Source: Prochlorococcus sp. AG-442-N17 (GTDB lineage Bacteria > Cyanobacteriota > Cyanobacteriia > PCC-6307 > Cyanobiaceae). From it: a stretch of 46,965 nucleotides of DNA. The notes beneath the pieces are model-generated. The model saw only the letters and a program-made list of their open reading frames with translations. It had not been told where the DNA came from and ran no database searches. Every line of letters starts with the position of its first letter. Position 1 is the first letter of the stretch. Positions 35,405-45,290 of this stretch are shown one piece after another. The translations under genes were made by a program, and so were the position numbers. The stretch is taken from assembly GCA_003212375.1 (NCBI GenBank), contig QCPY01000009.1, positions 1-46,965 of the forward strand, read 5' to 3'.

Positions 35405-36268
35405 ATCACTATAGAAAATATTTTTCCAAAAATAACTAGCAAAAGTAATACTTTAGTTAAAAGATTCAGATCTTTTAAGCAAGGGTCTTATACAAAAGAT
35501 AAAGATTATTTTTGCATTGAAGGGACCCATTTGATTGAAGAATTTCTTAAGTCTGGTAATCATCCTTCAAAAATTTTAGCAACTGAAAAATGGCTTAATA
35601 ATAATAAGGAACTTATTCAAAAAATTAATAAATTATCAATAACTGTCGTTTCAGAAGAGATTTTAGCTTCTGCGGTATCAACAAAAAATCCAAATGGAGT
35701 AGCAGCTTTAGTGAGGAATGCATCAATACTTGATTATGACTTGAATGATGAAGATGACTTTATTCTTGTCCTTGATAGGATTCAAGACCCAGGAAATATG
35801 GGGAACCTTTTTAGAACAGCTTTAGCTGCTGGTGTGAATAAGATATTATTGGCAGGGGGGGCACATCCTTTAGGGCAAAAGGTATTAAGAGCTTCCTGTG
35901 GATCTGTTTTCCATCTTCCATTTAAAAGATTTGATGGTAGTGAAGAAGAAATAATTAATTCTTTACTACCGGTATTAAATCAATTTTCAAAGAATGGGTT
36001 TCAAATAATTTCTACAAGTAGTCATAATATAAATCCTAATAAATCGCAAAAACCTTATTGGGAAATTGATTGGTCTAAAAGAATTGCACTTATATTGGGA
36101 AACGAAGGGAAAGGCATTCATAAAAGAATTCAAGAAGCTTTTGATGAAACAATTACTATTCCGCATAGCGAGCTTGTAGAATCATTAAATGTGGCTTGTG
36201 TTGCAGTTCCATTATTACTTGAACGAAAAAGAGTCGCATATACTTCTACTTCAATAAGACAAAAGTGA
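35405..36268 (+). CDS. SpoU/TrmH-type RNA 2'-O-methyltransferase, start uncertain
   Basis: This SPOUT methylase modifies ribose in rRNA or tRNA using SAM. The three motifs are clear: DRIQDPGNMGNLFRTA, LILGNEGKGI and IPHSELVESLNVACVAVPLL. The first ATG/GTG/TTG is TTG 35531, but the same frame is open back to 35405 and upstream of 35531 encodes a substrate-binding N-terminus normal for the family (LVKRFRSFKQGSYTKDKDYF, then CIEGTH). The start must therefore be a rare codon: ATC 35405, ATA 35411 or ATT 35420. The coordinates give the longest version (287 residues). lpd begins inside its stop codon (GTGA overlap). Confidence 0.85.
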   Translation: MTIENIFPKITSKSNTLVKRFRSFKQGSYTKDKDYFCIEGTHLIEEFLKSGNHPSKILATEKWLNNNKELIQKINKLSITVVSEEILASAVSTKNPNGVAALVRNASILDYDLNDEDDFILVLDRIQDPGNMGNLFRTALAAGVNKILLAGGAHPLGQKVLRASCGSVFHLPFKRFDGSEEEIINSLLPVLNQFSKNGFQIISTSSHNINPNKSQKPYWEIDWSKRIALILGNEGKGIHKRIQEAFDETITIPHSELVESLNVACVAVPLLLERKRVAYTSTSIRQK

Positions 36269-37704
36269 CTGATCCAAATTTTGACTTTGATTTGATTGTA
36301 ATTGGTGCAGGATATGGAGGTTTTGATGCCGCCAAACATGCTGCTAGTAAGGGATTAAAAGTCGCTATAGTTGAATCTTCTGACATGGGCGGCACTTGTG
36401 TTAACAAGGGGTGTGTACCCTCAAAAGCTCTTTTGGCAGCCAGTGGGAAAGTCAGAGAAATGGCTGATTATGAACACTTAGCCAAATTTGGTATTCACGC
36501 TTCCCCAGTAAGATTTGAGAGATCGAAAATTGCAGATCATGCAAATAAGTTAGTTTTAAATGTTAGGGAAAATTTAACAAAAACCCTCAAAAGAGTTGGA
36601 GTTGAAATTATTTTGGGTATTGGAAGACTTGAAGGAAATCAAAAAGTGGGTGTGAGAGAGAAAAATGGAATCGATAAAATCCTCACATCTAAAAATATTG
36701 TTATAGCAACTGGTTCTTCTCCTTTTGTGCCTCGTGGAATAACTTTGGATAATAGGACTGTATTTACTAGTGATGATGCGGTTAAACTTGAGTGGCTCCC
36801 AAGATGGATAGCCATAATTGGAAGCGGATATATAGGATTGGAATTTGCTGATGTTTATACCGCACTTGGTTGCGAAGTTACCATGATCGAGGCATTGGAA
36901 AATATTATGCCAACATTTGATCCAGATATTACAAAAATTGCTAAGAAGAACCTTATTCAATCAAGAGATATAGATACAAAATCAAATGTATTTGCGACTA
37001 AGATCACACCTGGATGCCCTGTAAACATAGAACTAAGTGATCCAAAATCAAAAGAAATTGTAGAAAACTTAGAAGTCGATGGAGTGCTTGTTGCGACTGG
37101 CAGAATTCCTAATAGTAAAAATCTTAATCTTGATTCTGTTGGAATCGAAACTGTAAAAGGTTTTATTCCAATTGATGATCAAATGAGAGTTATTAATGGC
37201 GAAAAAGTAATACCAAATGTTTGGGCTGTCGGGGATGTTACAGGAAAACTTATGCTTGCTCACACAGCTGCAGCGCAAGGCACTATTGCTGTTGATAATA
37301 TTTGTGGTGGTGAAGTTGAAATTAACTATAAAAGTATCCCTGCTGCAACCTTTACTCATCCTGAGATTAGTTCAGTTGGTCTTTCTGAAGCTGAAGCTAA
37401 AGAAATATCAGCAAAAGAAAATTTTACTTTGGGAGTTGTGAAAAGTTTCTTTAAGGCTAATTCAAAAGCATTGGCTGAATTGGAGAGTGATGGGATGCTC
37501 AAGTTGATTTTCAATAAAGATAATGGGAAAGTATTAGGTGCGCATATTTTTGGGCTGCATGCAGCTGATTTGATTCAAGAAATTTCTAATGCCATAGCAA
37601 GGAACCAAGATGTAATTCAACTATCTACAGAAGTACATACCCATCCCACTCTTAGTGAAGTAGTTGAGGTCGCATATAAACAAGCGGCCTCTCAAATAAA
37701 ATAG
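36265..37704 (+). CDS. lpd: Dihydrolipoamide dehydrogenase (E3)
   Basis: A flavoprotein that reoxidises lipoamide in pyruvate dehydrogenase and, where present, glycine cleavage. The FAD motif is VIGAGYGGFDAA, the redox disulfide is Cys45/Cys50 in GGTCVNKGCVPSK, the NAD motif is IGSGYIGLEF, and the C-terminal catalytic His-Glu pair lies in HTHPTLSEV. At 479 residues it is complete. It starts at GTG 36265 in a four-base overlap with the SpoU methylase stop. trpC follows 12 bp later. The E1-alpha gene of the same complex is at the end of this window. Confidence 0.95.
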   Translation: MTDPNFDFDLIVIGAGYGGFDAAKHAASKGLKVAIVESSDMGGTCVNKGCVPSKALLAASGKVREMADYEHLAKFGIHASPVRFERSKIADHANKLVLNVRENLTKTLKRVGVEIILGIGRLEGNQKVGVREKNGIDKILTSKNIVIATGSSPFVPRGITLDNRTVFTSDDAVKLEWLPRWIAIIGSGYIGLEFADVYTALGCEVTMIEALENIMPTFDPDITKIAKKNLIQSRDIDTKSNVFATKITPGCPVNIELSDPKSKEIVENLEVDGVLVATGRIPNSKNLNLDSVGIETVKGFIPIDDQMRVINGEKVIPNVWAVGDVTGKLMLAHTAAAQGTIAVDNICGGEVEINYKSIPAATFTHPEISSVGLSEAEAKEISAKENFTLGVVKSFFKANSKALAELESDGMLKLIFNKDNGKVLGAHIFGLHAADLIQEISNAIARNQDVIQLSTEVHTHPTLSEVVEVAYKQAASQIK

Positions 37705-37716
37705 TATTTATAATTA

Positions 37717-38604
37717 ATGGAAATAAGACGTAGGCCGCCAAATCCAACAATTAAGGTTGACAATTTAGAATATGCTGTACCTCACAGAGAAGCACAAGCA
37801 AAAAATATCCTCGAAGAAATTGTCTGGCACAAGGACATTGAAATTAAAAATTTTAAAAAAATAGTCTCTTTGGAAGATCTAATAAAAAAGATTGATAAAC
37901 TTCCTGCCCCTAAAGATTTTTATAAAAATATCTTGGAGTCGAAAATAAAACCAGGAGTGATTGCTGAAATAAAAAAAGCTAGTCCTAGTAAAGGTGTTAT
38001 TAGAGAAGATTTTAATCCTGAAGAGATAGCTCTTTGTTATGAAGGATTAGGTGCATCATGTATCTCAGTACTTACCGATAAAAGGTTTTTTCAAGGAAGT
38101 TATGAAATACTCGAAACTGTAAGGAAAGTAACTAATCTCCCTCTACTCTGCAAAGATTTTATTATTTCTGCTTATCAGATTTATAAAGCAAGAGTATCTG
38201 GTGCTGATGCAATATTATTAATCGCAGCGATTTTAAGTGATGATGATTTGATTTATCTAAAGAAAATAGCTGATAATTTAAAGATGAGTGTTCTTGTTGA
38301 AGTCCATAACGATAATGAATTAGAAAGGATTCTAAAGTTAAAGTCTTTTAATTTGATTGGAATAAATAATAGGGACTTAAAGACTTTTGGAACGGATTTA
38401 AAAACATCAATAGAATTGATGCATACATATGCTGATTTATTTTTAAAACAAAATATTCTCCCCATTAGTGAATCCGGAATTAATTGTGCCGAAGATTTAG
38501 AATCGCTAAGATCTATTGGAATCAAGGGAGTATTAATTGGTGAAACTTTTATGAGAGAAACTGATATTGAACAATCTTTCAAGAAATTATTTAACTCAAT
38601 TTAA
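37717..38604 (+). CDS. trpC: Indole-3-glycerol-phosphate synthase
   Basis: TrpC closes the indole ring in tryptophan synthesis. The TIM-barrel signatures are [13 protein letters not shown] with the catalytic Lys, LLCKDFIIS with the second Lys, and [14 protein letters not shown] and ISESGI for phosphate binding. At 295 residues it carries the roughly 40-residue N-terminal extension common in cyanobacteria. It follows lpd by 12 bp and probably shares its transcript. It is not fused to TrpF. Confidence 0.95.
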   Translation: MEIRRRPPNPTIKVDNLEYAVPHREAQAKNILEEIVWHKDIEIKNFKKIVSLEDLIKKIDKLPAPKDFYKNILESKIKPGVIAEIKKASPSKGVIREDFNPEEIALCYEGLGASCISVLTDKRFFQGSYEILETVRKVTNLPLLCKDFIISAYQIYKARVSGADAILLIAAILSDDDLIYLKKIADNLKMSVLVEVHNDNELERILKLKSFNLIGINNRDLKTFGTDLKTSIELMHTYADLFLKQNILPISESGINCAEDLESLRSIGIKGVLIGETFMRETDIEQSFKKLFNSI

Positions 38605-38659
38605 TTTTGACTTCAAATCGTGCTATAAAATTGAATAAACAGAATTGTACTGAATATAT

Positions 38660-39331
38660 ATGCAGGCTATAATTTTAACTGGTATAGTTGCAGGATTTGT
38701 GCATGTTGTTAGTGGCGCTGATCATCTAATTGCAATGGCACCAGCAGCTATTAATAATCCTAAAAAAGCTCTTAAAAATAGTTTCTCATGGGGCTTAGGA
38801 CACTCTTCGGGTGTCCTTTTGTTAGCTTTCTTAGCGATTTTTATTAAGGATATTTCGCCATTAAACCAATTTTCTAATATTGCCGAATTCCTAGTTGGAA
38901 TTTCTCTTCTAATTGTTGGAGTATTTGCTATAAAAAATTCTTTTCAATTAAGTATCCACTCGCATTCCCATAAGCATGAGAATGGAATTGCCCATCGTCA
39001 CTTTCACTTTCATGTCAAGGAACAAAAAATTAATAATAAGCACTCACATGCTTTGACAGGTTTAGGCTTGCTACACGGTATAGCTGGAGGTTCACATTTT
39101 CTTGCAGTTCTTCCTGCTTTAGCACTACCTTTAACAAGCGCTTGCTTATATTTGATTTCATATTTGATTGGTTCACTAATAAGTATGAATTTTTTTACTT
39201 GTTTAATATCTTTTACAACCTTTAAAGCAAGTCAAAAATTTATTAAAAGATTAATAGCTTTAGCAGGAGGGATTTCCTTTTCTTTGGGATTATTTTGGAT
39301 TCAAAGAAGTGCTTCTGTTTTTTTGAATTAA
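38660..39331 (+). CDS. Nickel permease of the Ni-SOD locus (SodT-like)
   Basis: A 223-residue membrane protein of the NicO/HupE/UreH type with about six hydrophobic segments. GADHLIAMAPAAI (19-31) resembles the HxxxxD-like metal motif of nickel permeases, and a histidine-rich loop (residues 100-130, with HSHSHKH and HRHFHFH) is a likely metal-binding loop. GGSHFLAVLPALALP repeats the signature in the second half. Its place next to sodX and sodN points to nickel uptake for superoxide dismutase. The last 42 bp overlap the 3' end of sodX on the other strand. Confidence 0.85.
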   Translation: MQAIILTGIVAGFVHVVSGADHLIAMAPAAINNPKKALKNSFSWGLGHSSGVLLLAFLAIFIKDISPLNQFSNIAEFLVGISLLIVGVFAIKNSFQLSIHSHSHKHENGIAHRHFHFHVKEQKINNKHSHALTGLGLLHGIAGGSHFLAVLPALALPLTSACLYLISYLIGSLISMNFFTCLISFTTFKASQKFIKRLIALAGGISFSLGLFWIQRSASVFLN

Positions 39332-39691
39332 AAATTTTTTTAATTTAGGAATAATTAATTTAGAGGTGACAATCCCAATTATTTTTTCGTTACTGATTAA
39401 TCCAAATTTATTACTATCTTCGCTGAATTCAATATTGTCGCCAATAACCTCAATATTATTATGATTTACTGAATTTACCCTTTTTATTAGGTTTTTATTT
39501 TTATGTGGATGATTAAAAATAACTATCTGTCTATTTTTTAGTATTGATTTATTTTTTTTATATCCTTTAAAAAATACAATATCCCCCTCTTTTAGGTAAG
39601 GTAACATCGATTCACCGCTAATCGTTGCAGTTTTTCTTAAACCTAAAAAAAATAAAATAAAATCAAAAAAGCTTTTGAAAATGATTCCGAT
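39290..39691 (-). CDS. sodX: Nickel-SOD maturation protease SodX, start uncertain
   Basis: An S26 signal-peptidase-like protease that removes the SodN leader to expose the nickel hook. The first ATG (39607) would begin at MLPYLKEGDIV, but the catalytic Ser precedes it: the frame is open upstream and reads TATISGESMLPYL, the canonical SGxSM site, after a hydrophobic stretch. The true start must lie between 39689 and about 39680; ATC 39691-39689 overlaps the sodN stop TAA by one base. A catalytic Lys is probably in LIKRVNSV. The long form has 133 residues, against 105 from the ATG. Confidence 0.85.
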   Translation of the reverse strand: MGIIFKSFFDFILFFLGLRKTATISGESMLPYLKEGDIVFFKGYKKNKSILKNRQIVIFNHPHKNKNLIKRVNSVNHNNIEVIGDNIEFSEDSNKFGLISNEKIIGIVTSKLIIPKLKKFLIQKNRSTSLNPK

Positions 39692-40164
39692 TAACTAGCT
39701 TTTACAAAAGCATCTGATCTTCCTTTTGAAGCCCAGAAAATGTTATGTATCTTTTCTACATAACTCATGAGTTCTTCAGCTTGAGCTAAGTCAATATTAA
39801 CTTTACATGCACTGCATAATTTGGCCGCCTTCCAAATGGTTTCATGTAAGTCTGGATAAGTTTCTAGGTGAACTGGCTTAAAGTAATCTGTCCACAAAAT
39901 TAGAATTTCTTTCTTAGTTTCTTTTGCTTGCTCTTCTTTCACTGCAACATATCTAGAAAATGTATTACTGTAAGAAGCCCACTCTGCTGAATCAGTGCTA
40001 GAAGGAGTTTCTAATGCAATAAGTTTTTTTGTCATTGATAAAACTGCTTCAGCAGCAACTCTCGTAGATGCTGGATCATATACACCGCAAGGACCGTCAC
40101 AGTGAGCATGGACTATCATTGGGGATTTTTTATCTAGAAAAGAATTGATTAATTTACGTAGCAT
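39691..40164 (-). CDS. sodN: Nickel-containing superoxide dismutase
   Basis: SodN dismutates superoxide. The nickel hook is seen as HCDGPCGVYDP at residues 21-31; cleavage after Ala20 would expose His1, Cys2 and Cys6 as ligands, and the mature enzyme is a four-helix-bundle hexamer of about 137 residues. The 20-residue leader (MLRKLINSFLDKKSPMIVHA) is short and not a Sec signal, in keeping with removal by SodX. Using nickel spares iron, as is usual in open-ocean picocyanobacteria. sodX follows at the stop codon. Confidence 0.97.
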   Translation of the reverse strand: MLRKLINSFLDKKSPMIVHAHCDGPCGVYDPASTRVAAEAVLSMTKKLIALETPSSTDSAEWASYSNTFSRYVAVKEEQAKETKKEILILWTDYFKPVHLETYPDLHETIWKAAKLCSACKVNIDLAQAEELMSYVEKIHNIFWASKGRSDAFVKAS

Positions 40165-40242
40165 TTCAAATATTTAATGTTGTATATATATTACTTGGAG
40201 ATTAACTAAATTGAAAAGTCTTAGATATTTTTCTTACTTAAT

Positions 40243-40815
40243 TTAATTGACTTTTAATAATTCAACTTCAAATATCAAAGTTGCATTGGCGGGTATTACA
40301 TTCCCTGCTCCCCTTGATCCGTATCCAAGTTCAGGAGGTATTGTTAATTTTCTTGTCCCTCCAACCTTCATACCAGCGACACCTTCGTCCCAACCTTTTA
40401 TTACTCGTCCGGCACCCAAGGGAAAGCTGAATGGAGCTCTACCTATACTTGTGTCGAATTGGGTTCCGTCTTCTAGAGTCCCCGTATAATTTACGGTAAC
40501 TGTTTGCCCAGCGATGGCTTCATCTCCTTCCCCATTTACAATATCGACAATAATTAGACCACTTTCTGTAGTCCTTGAGTTGCTATCTGATGGTGTTTCT
40601 TCTGCCATGGCGAAAAGTATAGGATTTGGATCTGATGGGTCTAGTTCAAATATATTATTATTTGAGACATTTGATGATTTAGCAACAGGTGTTTTTTGTA
40701 CTGATTGAGTTTCTGATTCGGCAGCGTTAACAACTTGCGGTGAATTAAATTGACTGAACAGAGTTAATGAAACACAAAAAACAAAAACTGCAAAACTAAT
40801 AAAGACTTCTTTCAC
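40243..40815 (-). CDS. FKBP-type peptidyl-prolyl isomerase, exported
   Basis: A 190-residue foldase. Residues 1-31 form a signal peptide ending VVNAAE. A Ser/Asn-rich linker follows to about residue 80, then one FKBP domain with [37 protein letters not shown] and [18 protein letters not shown], the full set of active-site aromatics and loops. It would assist folding in the periplasm or lumen. It lies 78 bp upstream of sodN on the same strand, and its promoter region is shared divergently with lnt. Confidence 0.93.
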   Translation of the reverse strand: MKEVFISFAVFVFCVSLTLFSQFNSPQVVNAAESETQSVQKTPVAKSSNVSNNNIFELDPSDPNPILFAMAEETPSDSNSRTTESGLIIVDIVNGEGDEAIAGQTVTVNYTGTLEDGTQFDTSIGRAPFSFPLGAGRVIKGWDEGVAGMKVGGTRKLTIPPELGYGSRGAGNVIPANATLIFEVELLKVN

Positions 40816-40900
40816 TTAAATTTTGAAAGTTACTAGAACTAAGTCTACAGAATGAAGGTACAATAAATGGGTGATTATAAATTTAATTTGAAATTTTAGA

Positions 40901-42388
40901 TTGTTAATACCAACTCAGATTAAAAGTCTAAGAAAATATTTTTACCCTTGTTTAGGAGGAATTTTAGGAGGAATTTCTGTTTCAACTCACTTTTGGCTGA
41001 TCTTTATGCCAATATCCTTATTTATTTTATGGAAGGGAAGTGTAAGAAGAGCAGCAAATTTTTGGTGGGGTTTTTTCTTCGTTTTGATAAGTCATTCATG
41101 GTTATTTGATCTTCATCCATTGACATGGCTTGGTTTTTCATGGCTTGCAAGTTTAATAATCGCCGTTTCAATATTATTATTTTGCGCTCTTTTGGGAGGG
41201 ATATTAGTTTATTTATGGGGATTATTAGTTGAAATTATTCTCTGGAAAGAGGATGTTTTTAAAATGAAAATATTACCTTTAACAGTAAAAGTATTTTTTT
41301 TATCTTTGACATGGGGGATTGGTGAATTGATACTTTCTCAAACACCTTTTTTTTGGATAGGTTTAGGAGAGAGTCTTATCCCAGGTGATATTTATCTTGC
41401 TGGTTTGGCAAGATGGATTGGCGCAAGTGGTTTATGCGTATTACAAATATTGATCGGATTTTGGATTTTTTTTAGTCAAGGTAGATGGGAAAGAAAACTT
41501 CATTTTAAAGAAATCTTTCTTTTAGGACTTTTGGTTATTATTTTCTTACATTTATTTGGAGGTTTAATAAATCCAATAAAAAGAAATTACGAATATCCTG
41601 TAGCCATTTGGCAAACTAATATACCAACAAGAGAAAAATTAAAAATAAATGATGAATTTATTAAAGAAAAACAATCTATCGCTCAACAATATGCTTTATC
41701 AAACAAAGCAAAACTTCTTGTTGCACCTGAAGGAACTCTATCTAATAATTTTTATTTATCTAAAGGCGTTAAGGTTAATACCTTGGCAGGAGGTTTCAGA
41801 AATTCAAATAATGAGTTAAGAAGTTCTTTACTCGGATTTCAAATTGGAGATAAATCTTTTACCTCATTTATAGATAAAAATAGACTTGTTCCAATAGGTG
41901 AAAAAATACCTAGATTTCTAGATAGTTTTTCAAGAGGATTATCTGCAGTAGGAGGAATTCAACCAGGCTCTGATTCAAGATTTTTTGAGCCTAAATTTAC
42001 GCCTCCACTAGCAGTAGCTATATGTTATGAAATTAGTGATGGACTAAAAATAAGAAAAGCTATTAATAGTGGTGCAAAACTAATAATAACTGCAGCAAAT
42101 TTAGATCCATATCCAGCAAAGCTTTATAATCAATTTCTATCTTTGGCTAGATTAAGAAGTATTGAAAATAAGAAAAATAATTTACTAGTATCAAATACCG
42201 GCCCTTCGGGTTTAGTTCAAGATGATGGAAAAATAATTAAACTTTTAGATTATAATTTAGAGCAAAATGAAATAGTGTTCCCTAATTTTTCATCCGAAAA
42301 GACTTTCTACACAAAATTTGGAGATAAACCTATTTTGTTTTTGTTTATATTATTTATGGGATTAAATATCTTTTGGAAAATTAATTAA
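40901..42388 (+). CDS. lnt: Apolipoprotein N-acyltransferase
   Basis: Lnt adds the third acyl chain to the N-terminal Cys of lipoproteins at the inner membrane. The N-terminal 230 residues contain about six to seven transmembrane helices with [17 protein letters not shown]. The nitrilase domain follows with catalytic Glu in [11 protein letters not shown] and nucleophile Cys in [10 protein letters not shown] final hydrophobic helix ends the 495 residues. The start is TTG 40901; no ATG is nearby in frame. It overlaps the convergent mnmA by 8 bp. Confidence 0.92.
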   Translation: MLIPTQIKSLRKYFYPCLGGILGGISVSTHFWLIFMPISLFILWKGSVRRAANFWWGFFFVLISHSWLFDLHPLTWLGFSWLASLIIAVSILLFCALLGGILVYLWGLLVEIILWKEDVFKMKILPLTVKVFFLSLTWGIGELILSQTPFFWIGLGESLIPGDIYLAGLARWIGASGLCVLQILIGFWIFFSQGRWERKLHFKEIFLLGLLVIIFLHLFGGLINPIKRNYEYPVAIWQTNIPTREKLKINDEFIKEKQSIAQQYALSNKAKLLVAPEGTLSNNFYLSKGVKVNTLAGGFRNSNNELRSSLLGFQIGDKSFTSFIDKNRLVPIGEKIPRFLDSFSRGLSAVGGIQPGSDSRFFEPKFTPPLAVAICYEISDGLKIRKAINSGAKLIITAANLDPYPAKLYNQFLSLARLRSIENKKNNLLVSNTGPSGLVQDDGKIIKLLDYNLEQNEIVFPNFSSEKTFYTKFGDKPILFLFILFMGLNIFWKIN

Positions 42389-43538
42389 TTAATCCACCAC
42401 CTAATAAAATTTCTCCTTTATAAAATACTGCAGCTTGTCCAGGCGTTATCGAACTTTGACTTTCTTCAAAAATTAATTTAAATGTTGTAGTTGTATTATC
42501 TAAATTTTTCAAAGGTATTAATGTTCCTTTTACTGGATGACTTCTATATCTGATTTGTGCTTCTATTTCTATCTCTTGCTTTGGTTCTTCGATTGAGACC
42601 CAGTTAACCTTACTAATTATTGCTTCATTATTAAATAATTCACTTTTATCTGCTACATAAACTACGTTTTTTACCCTGTCTAAACTTTTTACAAATAATG
42701 GTTCTGGCCAAGCAATGCCCAACCCTTTTCTCTGACCTACAGTAAAGTGCTGAATTCCATTGTGCGTCCCAAGGACTGTCCCATCTACATGCACAATTTT
42801 TCCTTCTTTGGGGTCAATGTGCTTGTCGATAAATATCTGCATTGACCCATAGTGCTCAACTAAACATAAATCTTGACTTTCTGGTTTTTGAGCAGTTCTA
42901 AGGCCTAATCTGTGGGCTTCCCTTCTTGTGTCTTCTTTTTTCATTTCACCAAGAGGAAATTCTAATCTGCTTAGTACTTCTTGAGAAAGAGAATAAAGAA
43001 AATAACTTTGGTCTTTGTTTTCGTCAGCACCTCTAAGAAGAAGGAAGTCCTTAAATACAAAGCTCTTGCAATCAGGATTTTCAATATAAGATGATTTTTT
43101 TATCCTTGCGTAATGTCCTGTTGCAATACGAGTAAAGTCTTTTTTGCTTATTGCGTAATTAAGCATCTCTTCAAACTTCACATTCTTGTTGCACATCGAA
43201 CATGGAAGTGGAGTGAATCCTTTCTCATAGCTTTCAGTAGTTTTTTTAATTACCTCTCTTTCGAAAATTTCTCTTGAGTCTATTATTTTATGATTAATTC
43301 CCAAATCTTCACAAAGGCCAGCAGCATCTACTAATCCTTCAGAACAACAGGAGCCTTGTCCTTTCATTAGCCAAAGTGTTAGTCCCTCAACATTCCAGCC
43401 TCTTTCTACAAGAAGAGCAGCTGAAAGGGAACTATCTACGCCACCAGAAAGACCTACAATAATATTTTTCTTCTTTTTAGTTTTATTATTAGAAGAAAAA
43501 AAGTTCTCTAATTTTTTATCCTTTTGTGTCTTTAACAT
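42381..43538 (-). CDS. mnmA: tRNA-specific 2-thiouridylase MnmA
   Basis: MnmA thiolates U34 of tRNA-Lys, -Glu and -Gln. The PP-loop [15 protein letters not shown] binds ATP. The two catalytic cysteines lie in [12 protein letters not shown] and [29 protein letters not shown] is the conserved tRNA-binding stretch. The C-terminal beta-barrel domain ends [16 protein letters not shown]. At 385 residues it is full length with a Lys/Asn-rich N-terminal tail of about 27 residues. It is divergent from nnr, with 45 bp between the starts. Confidence 0.95.
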   Translation of the reverse strand: MLKTQKDKKLENFFSSNNKTKKKKNIIVGLSGGVDSSLSAALLVERGWNVEGLTLWLMKGQGSCCSEGLVDAAGLCEDLGINHKIIDSREIFEREVIKKTTESYEKGFTPLPCSMCNKNVKFEEMLNYAISKKDFTRIATGHYARIKKSSYIENPDCKSFVFKDFLLLRGADENKDQSYFLYSLSQEVLSRLEFPLGEMKKEDTRREAHRLGLRTAQKPESQDLCLVEHYGSMQIFIDKHIDPKEGKIVHVDGTVLGTHNGIQHFTVGQRKGLGIAWPEPLFVKSLDRVKNVVYVADKSELFNNEAIISKVNWVSIEEPKQEIEIEAQIRYRSHPVKGTLIPLKNLDNTTTTFKLIFEESQSSITPGQAAVFYKGEILLGGGLIN

Positions 43539-43583
43539 GGAAGTTTAAATTTTGAACAGTACTTCAATTGCTTTGTACTAATT

Positions 43584-45149
43584 ATGAACGAAATTGCATG
43601 GCCAACAATTGACTCTAAACATTTAATTGTTGATTCAAAGCAAATGTTGATGTTAGAGAAAGAAATGTTTTCTGATGGGATGCCTCAAGAAGCATTGATG
43701 GAAAAAGCTGGTATTCAAATTAGTAGATGGCTCTTAAAAAGGAAACCTCTTCTAAAATATGGAATAACTGTTTTTATAGGTCCTGGGCATAATGGTGGGG
43801 ATGGTGCAGTAATAGCTAGAGAGCTTTTTTTGAAAGGTTTTTTAGTACAGATATGGTGTCCATTTCCGATAAAAAAAATACTAACAAATAACCACACTAA
43901 TTATCTTACATCTATTGGCGTAACAAATTTAGTAGAGCCTCCTGATGCAAATGGTAAAGAACTTTGGATTGATGCGGTTTTTGGTAATAATCAAAAAAGA
44001 AAAGTTGATAATAAATTAATTAAACTATTTAATCAAAAATTTCATAATAAACATGGCAAGGTAATAAGTATTGATATTCCAACAGGATTATGTCCTGATA
44101 AGGGAGAGCCTTTTTTAGATAACGCAGTAAAGGCAGACTATACCTTGGCAATTGGTCTTAATAAGATTGGGTTGATGCAAGATTCTGCATTACCTTTTAT
44201 TGGAGAATTGCACCATATAGATGTTGGGGTGCCTATTAATAAACTGTCCAAAGTTGATAAAAAGATTTTTAAGGTTACTTACAAAGATTTAAAAAATATT
44301 GATTTACCTTCTTTACCAAAAAATTCCAATAAATATACAAGAGGTAGAACATTATTAATAGCTGGAAGTGAAAAATATCCTGGTGCTGCATACTTAGCAT
44401 TAAAAGGCGCGATATCTAGTGGAGCAGGCTATATCTCGGCTGTCCTGCCTGAATTAGTTGCTGAATCTATTTGGCAAGTTGCTCCAGAAATAGTTTTAAA
44501 AGATACCATGCAATCTAATCAAAATGGAAATGCATCTTTAATTAATGCATTAGAAAATATTGATTTAAGTGCATTTGATTCAGTAGCTGTCGGCCCAGGA
44601 ATAGGAATTGATAATGATGATTGGCAAAAATCAAAAGACTATCTAATGGATTATGGAGGGTTATTGATCTTAGATGCAGATGCGCTTAATCGAATTTCGG
44701 AATCTAAGTTAGGGTCTGATTTCTTTTTAGAGAGAAAATTTAAAACATGGATTACACCTCATACCAAAGAATTCTCAAGATTATTCCCAAAAATAAAATG
44801 TGAGACAAATGTTGGAAAAGCTTTCCAAGCTGCAAAAGAATTTAATATTAGTGTTTTGTTAAAGGGAGCTAATAGCATAGTTGCTGATAATAAAAAAGCA
44901 TGGCAGCTTTATGGAACTGATTCTCAGACAGCGCGAGCTGGATTGGGAGATCTTTTATTTGGATTTGTTGCAGGCAGTTCTGCAATTGATTTAACCTTTT
45001 GCAGAAATATAACAACTGATTTATTTGCTAAATATGTACTTTTGCATTCATTTGCCGCCTCAAAGTGTAAAAAAGGATCAACAGCATCACTGATTGGAGA
45101 TGAATTATCTAAATTAATGAGAAAAACAAAATCGAGACAAATGTTATGA
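43584..45149 (+). CDS. nnr: Bifunctional NAD(P)H-hydrate epimerase / dehydratase
   Basis: A repair enzyme that restores hydrated NAD(P)H: the N-terminal NnrE/YjeF domain (residues 1-220) epimerises the hydrate and the C-terminal NnrD domain (about 240-521) dehydrates it. GPGHNGGDGAVIAREL is the epimerase signature. Ribokinase-like motifs of the dehydratase are GSEKYPGAAYLALKGAISSG, AVGPGIG and TARAGLGDLLFGFVAGSSA, where most homologues have GTGDxLAG. It is encoded alone between divergent mnmA and the downstream sigma factor gene. Confidence 0.93.
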   Translation: MNEIAWPTIDSKHLIVDSKQMLMLEKEMFSDGMPQEALMEKAGIQISRWLLKRKPLLKYGITVFIGPGHNGGDGAVIARELFLKGFLVQIWCPFPIKKILTNNHTNYLTSIGVTNLVEPPDANGKELWIDAVFGNNQKRKVDNKLIKLFNQKFHNKHGKVISIDIPTGLCPDKGEPFLDNAVKADYTLAIGLNKIGLMQDSALPFIGELHHIDVGVPINKLSKVDKKIFKVTYKDLKNIDLPSLPKNSNKYTRGRTLLIAGSEKYPGAAYLALKGAISSGAGYISAVLPELVAESIWQVAPEIVLKDTMQSNQNGNASLINALENIDLSAFDSVAVGPGIGIDNDDWQKSKDYLMDYGGLLILDADALNRISESKLGSDFFLERKFKTWITPHTKEFSRLFPKIKCETNVGKAFQAAKEFNISVLLKGANSIVADNKKAWQLYGTDSQTARAGLGDLLFGFVAGSSAIDLTFCRNITTDLFAKYVLLHSFAASKCKKGSTASLIGDELSKLMRKTKSRQML

Positions 45150-45203
45150 AAAAAACAATTATTAGCAGTTTTTTATAGTTTTAAACACATAACTTCACAA
45201 TTT

Positions 45204-45227
45204 ATACCTGAAATCTGAAGCAGGTAT
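45204..45227 (+). other. Hairpin in the nnr-sigma spacer
   Basis: ATACCTG (45204-45210) pairs with CAGGTAT (45221-45227) around a 10-nt loop. No T-run follows, so it is a weak terminator candidate for nnr or a leader structure of the sigma factor mRNA. Confidence 0.35.
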
Positions 45228-45290
45228 TAAGTAATTGGTTATTTCCCGAAAAATGTAGGAGAGTTTTAATACCTAGTTAGTAGGTTTCTA

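Noticed and set aside
36574-36960. Long antisense frames inside lpd and other genes
   Set aside because: They are shadows of well-supported genes, with Cys/Asn/Ser-rich composition typical of reverse-strand translation.
45272-45286. Small palindrome ACCT-AGTTAGT-AGGT just before the sigma factor start
   Set aside because: A four-base stem is too short to mean anything without conservation data.
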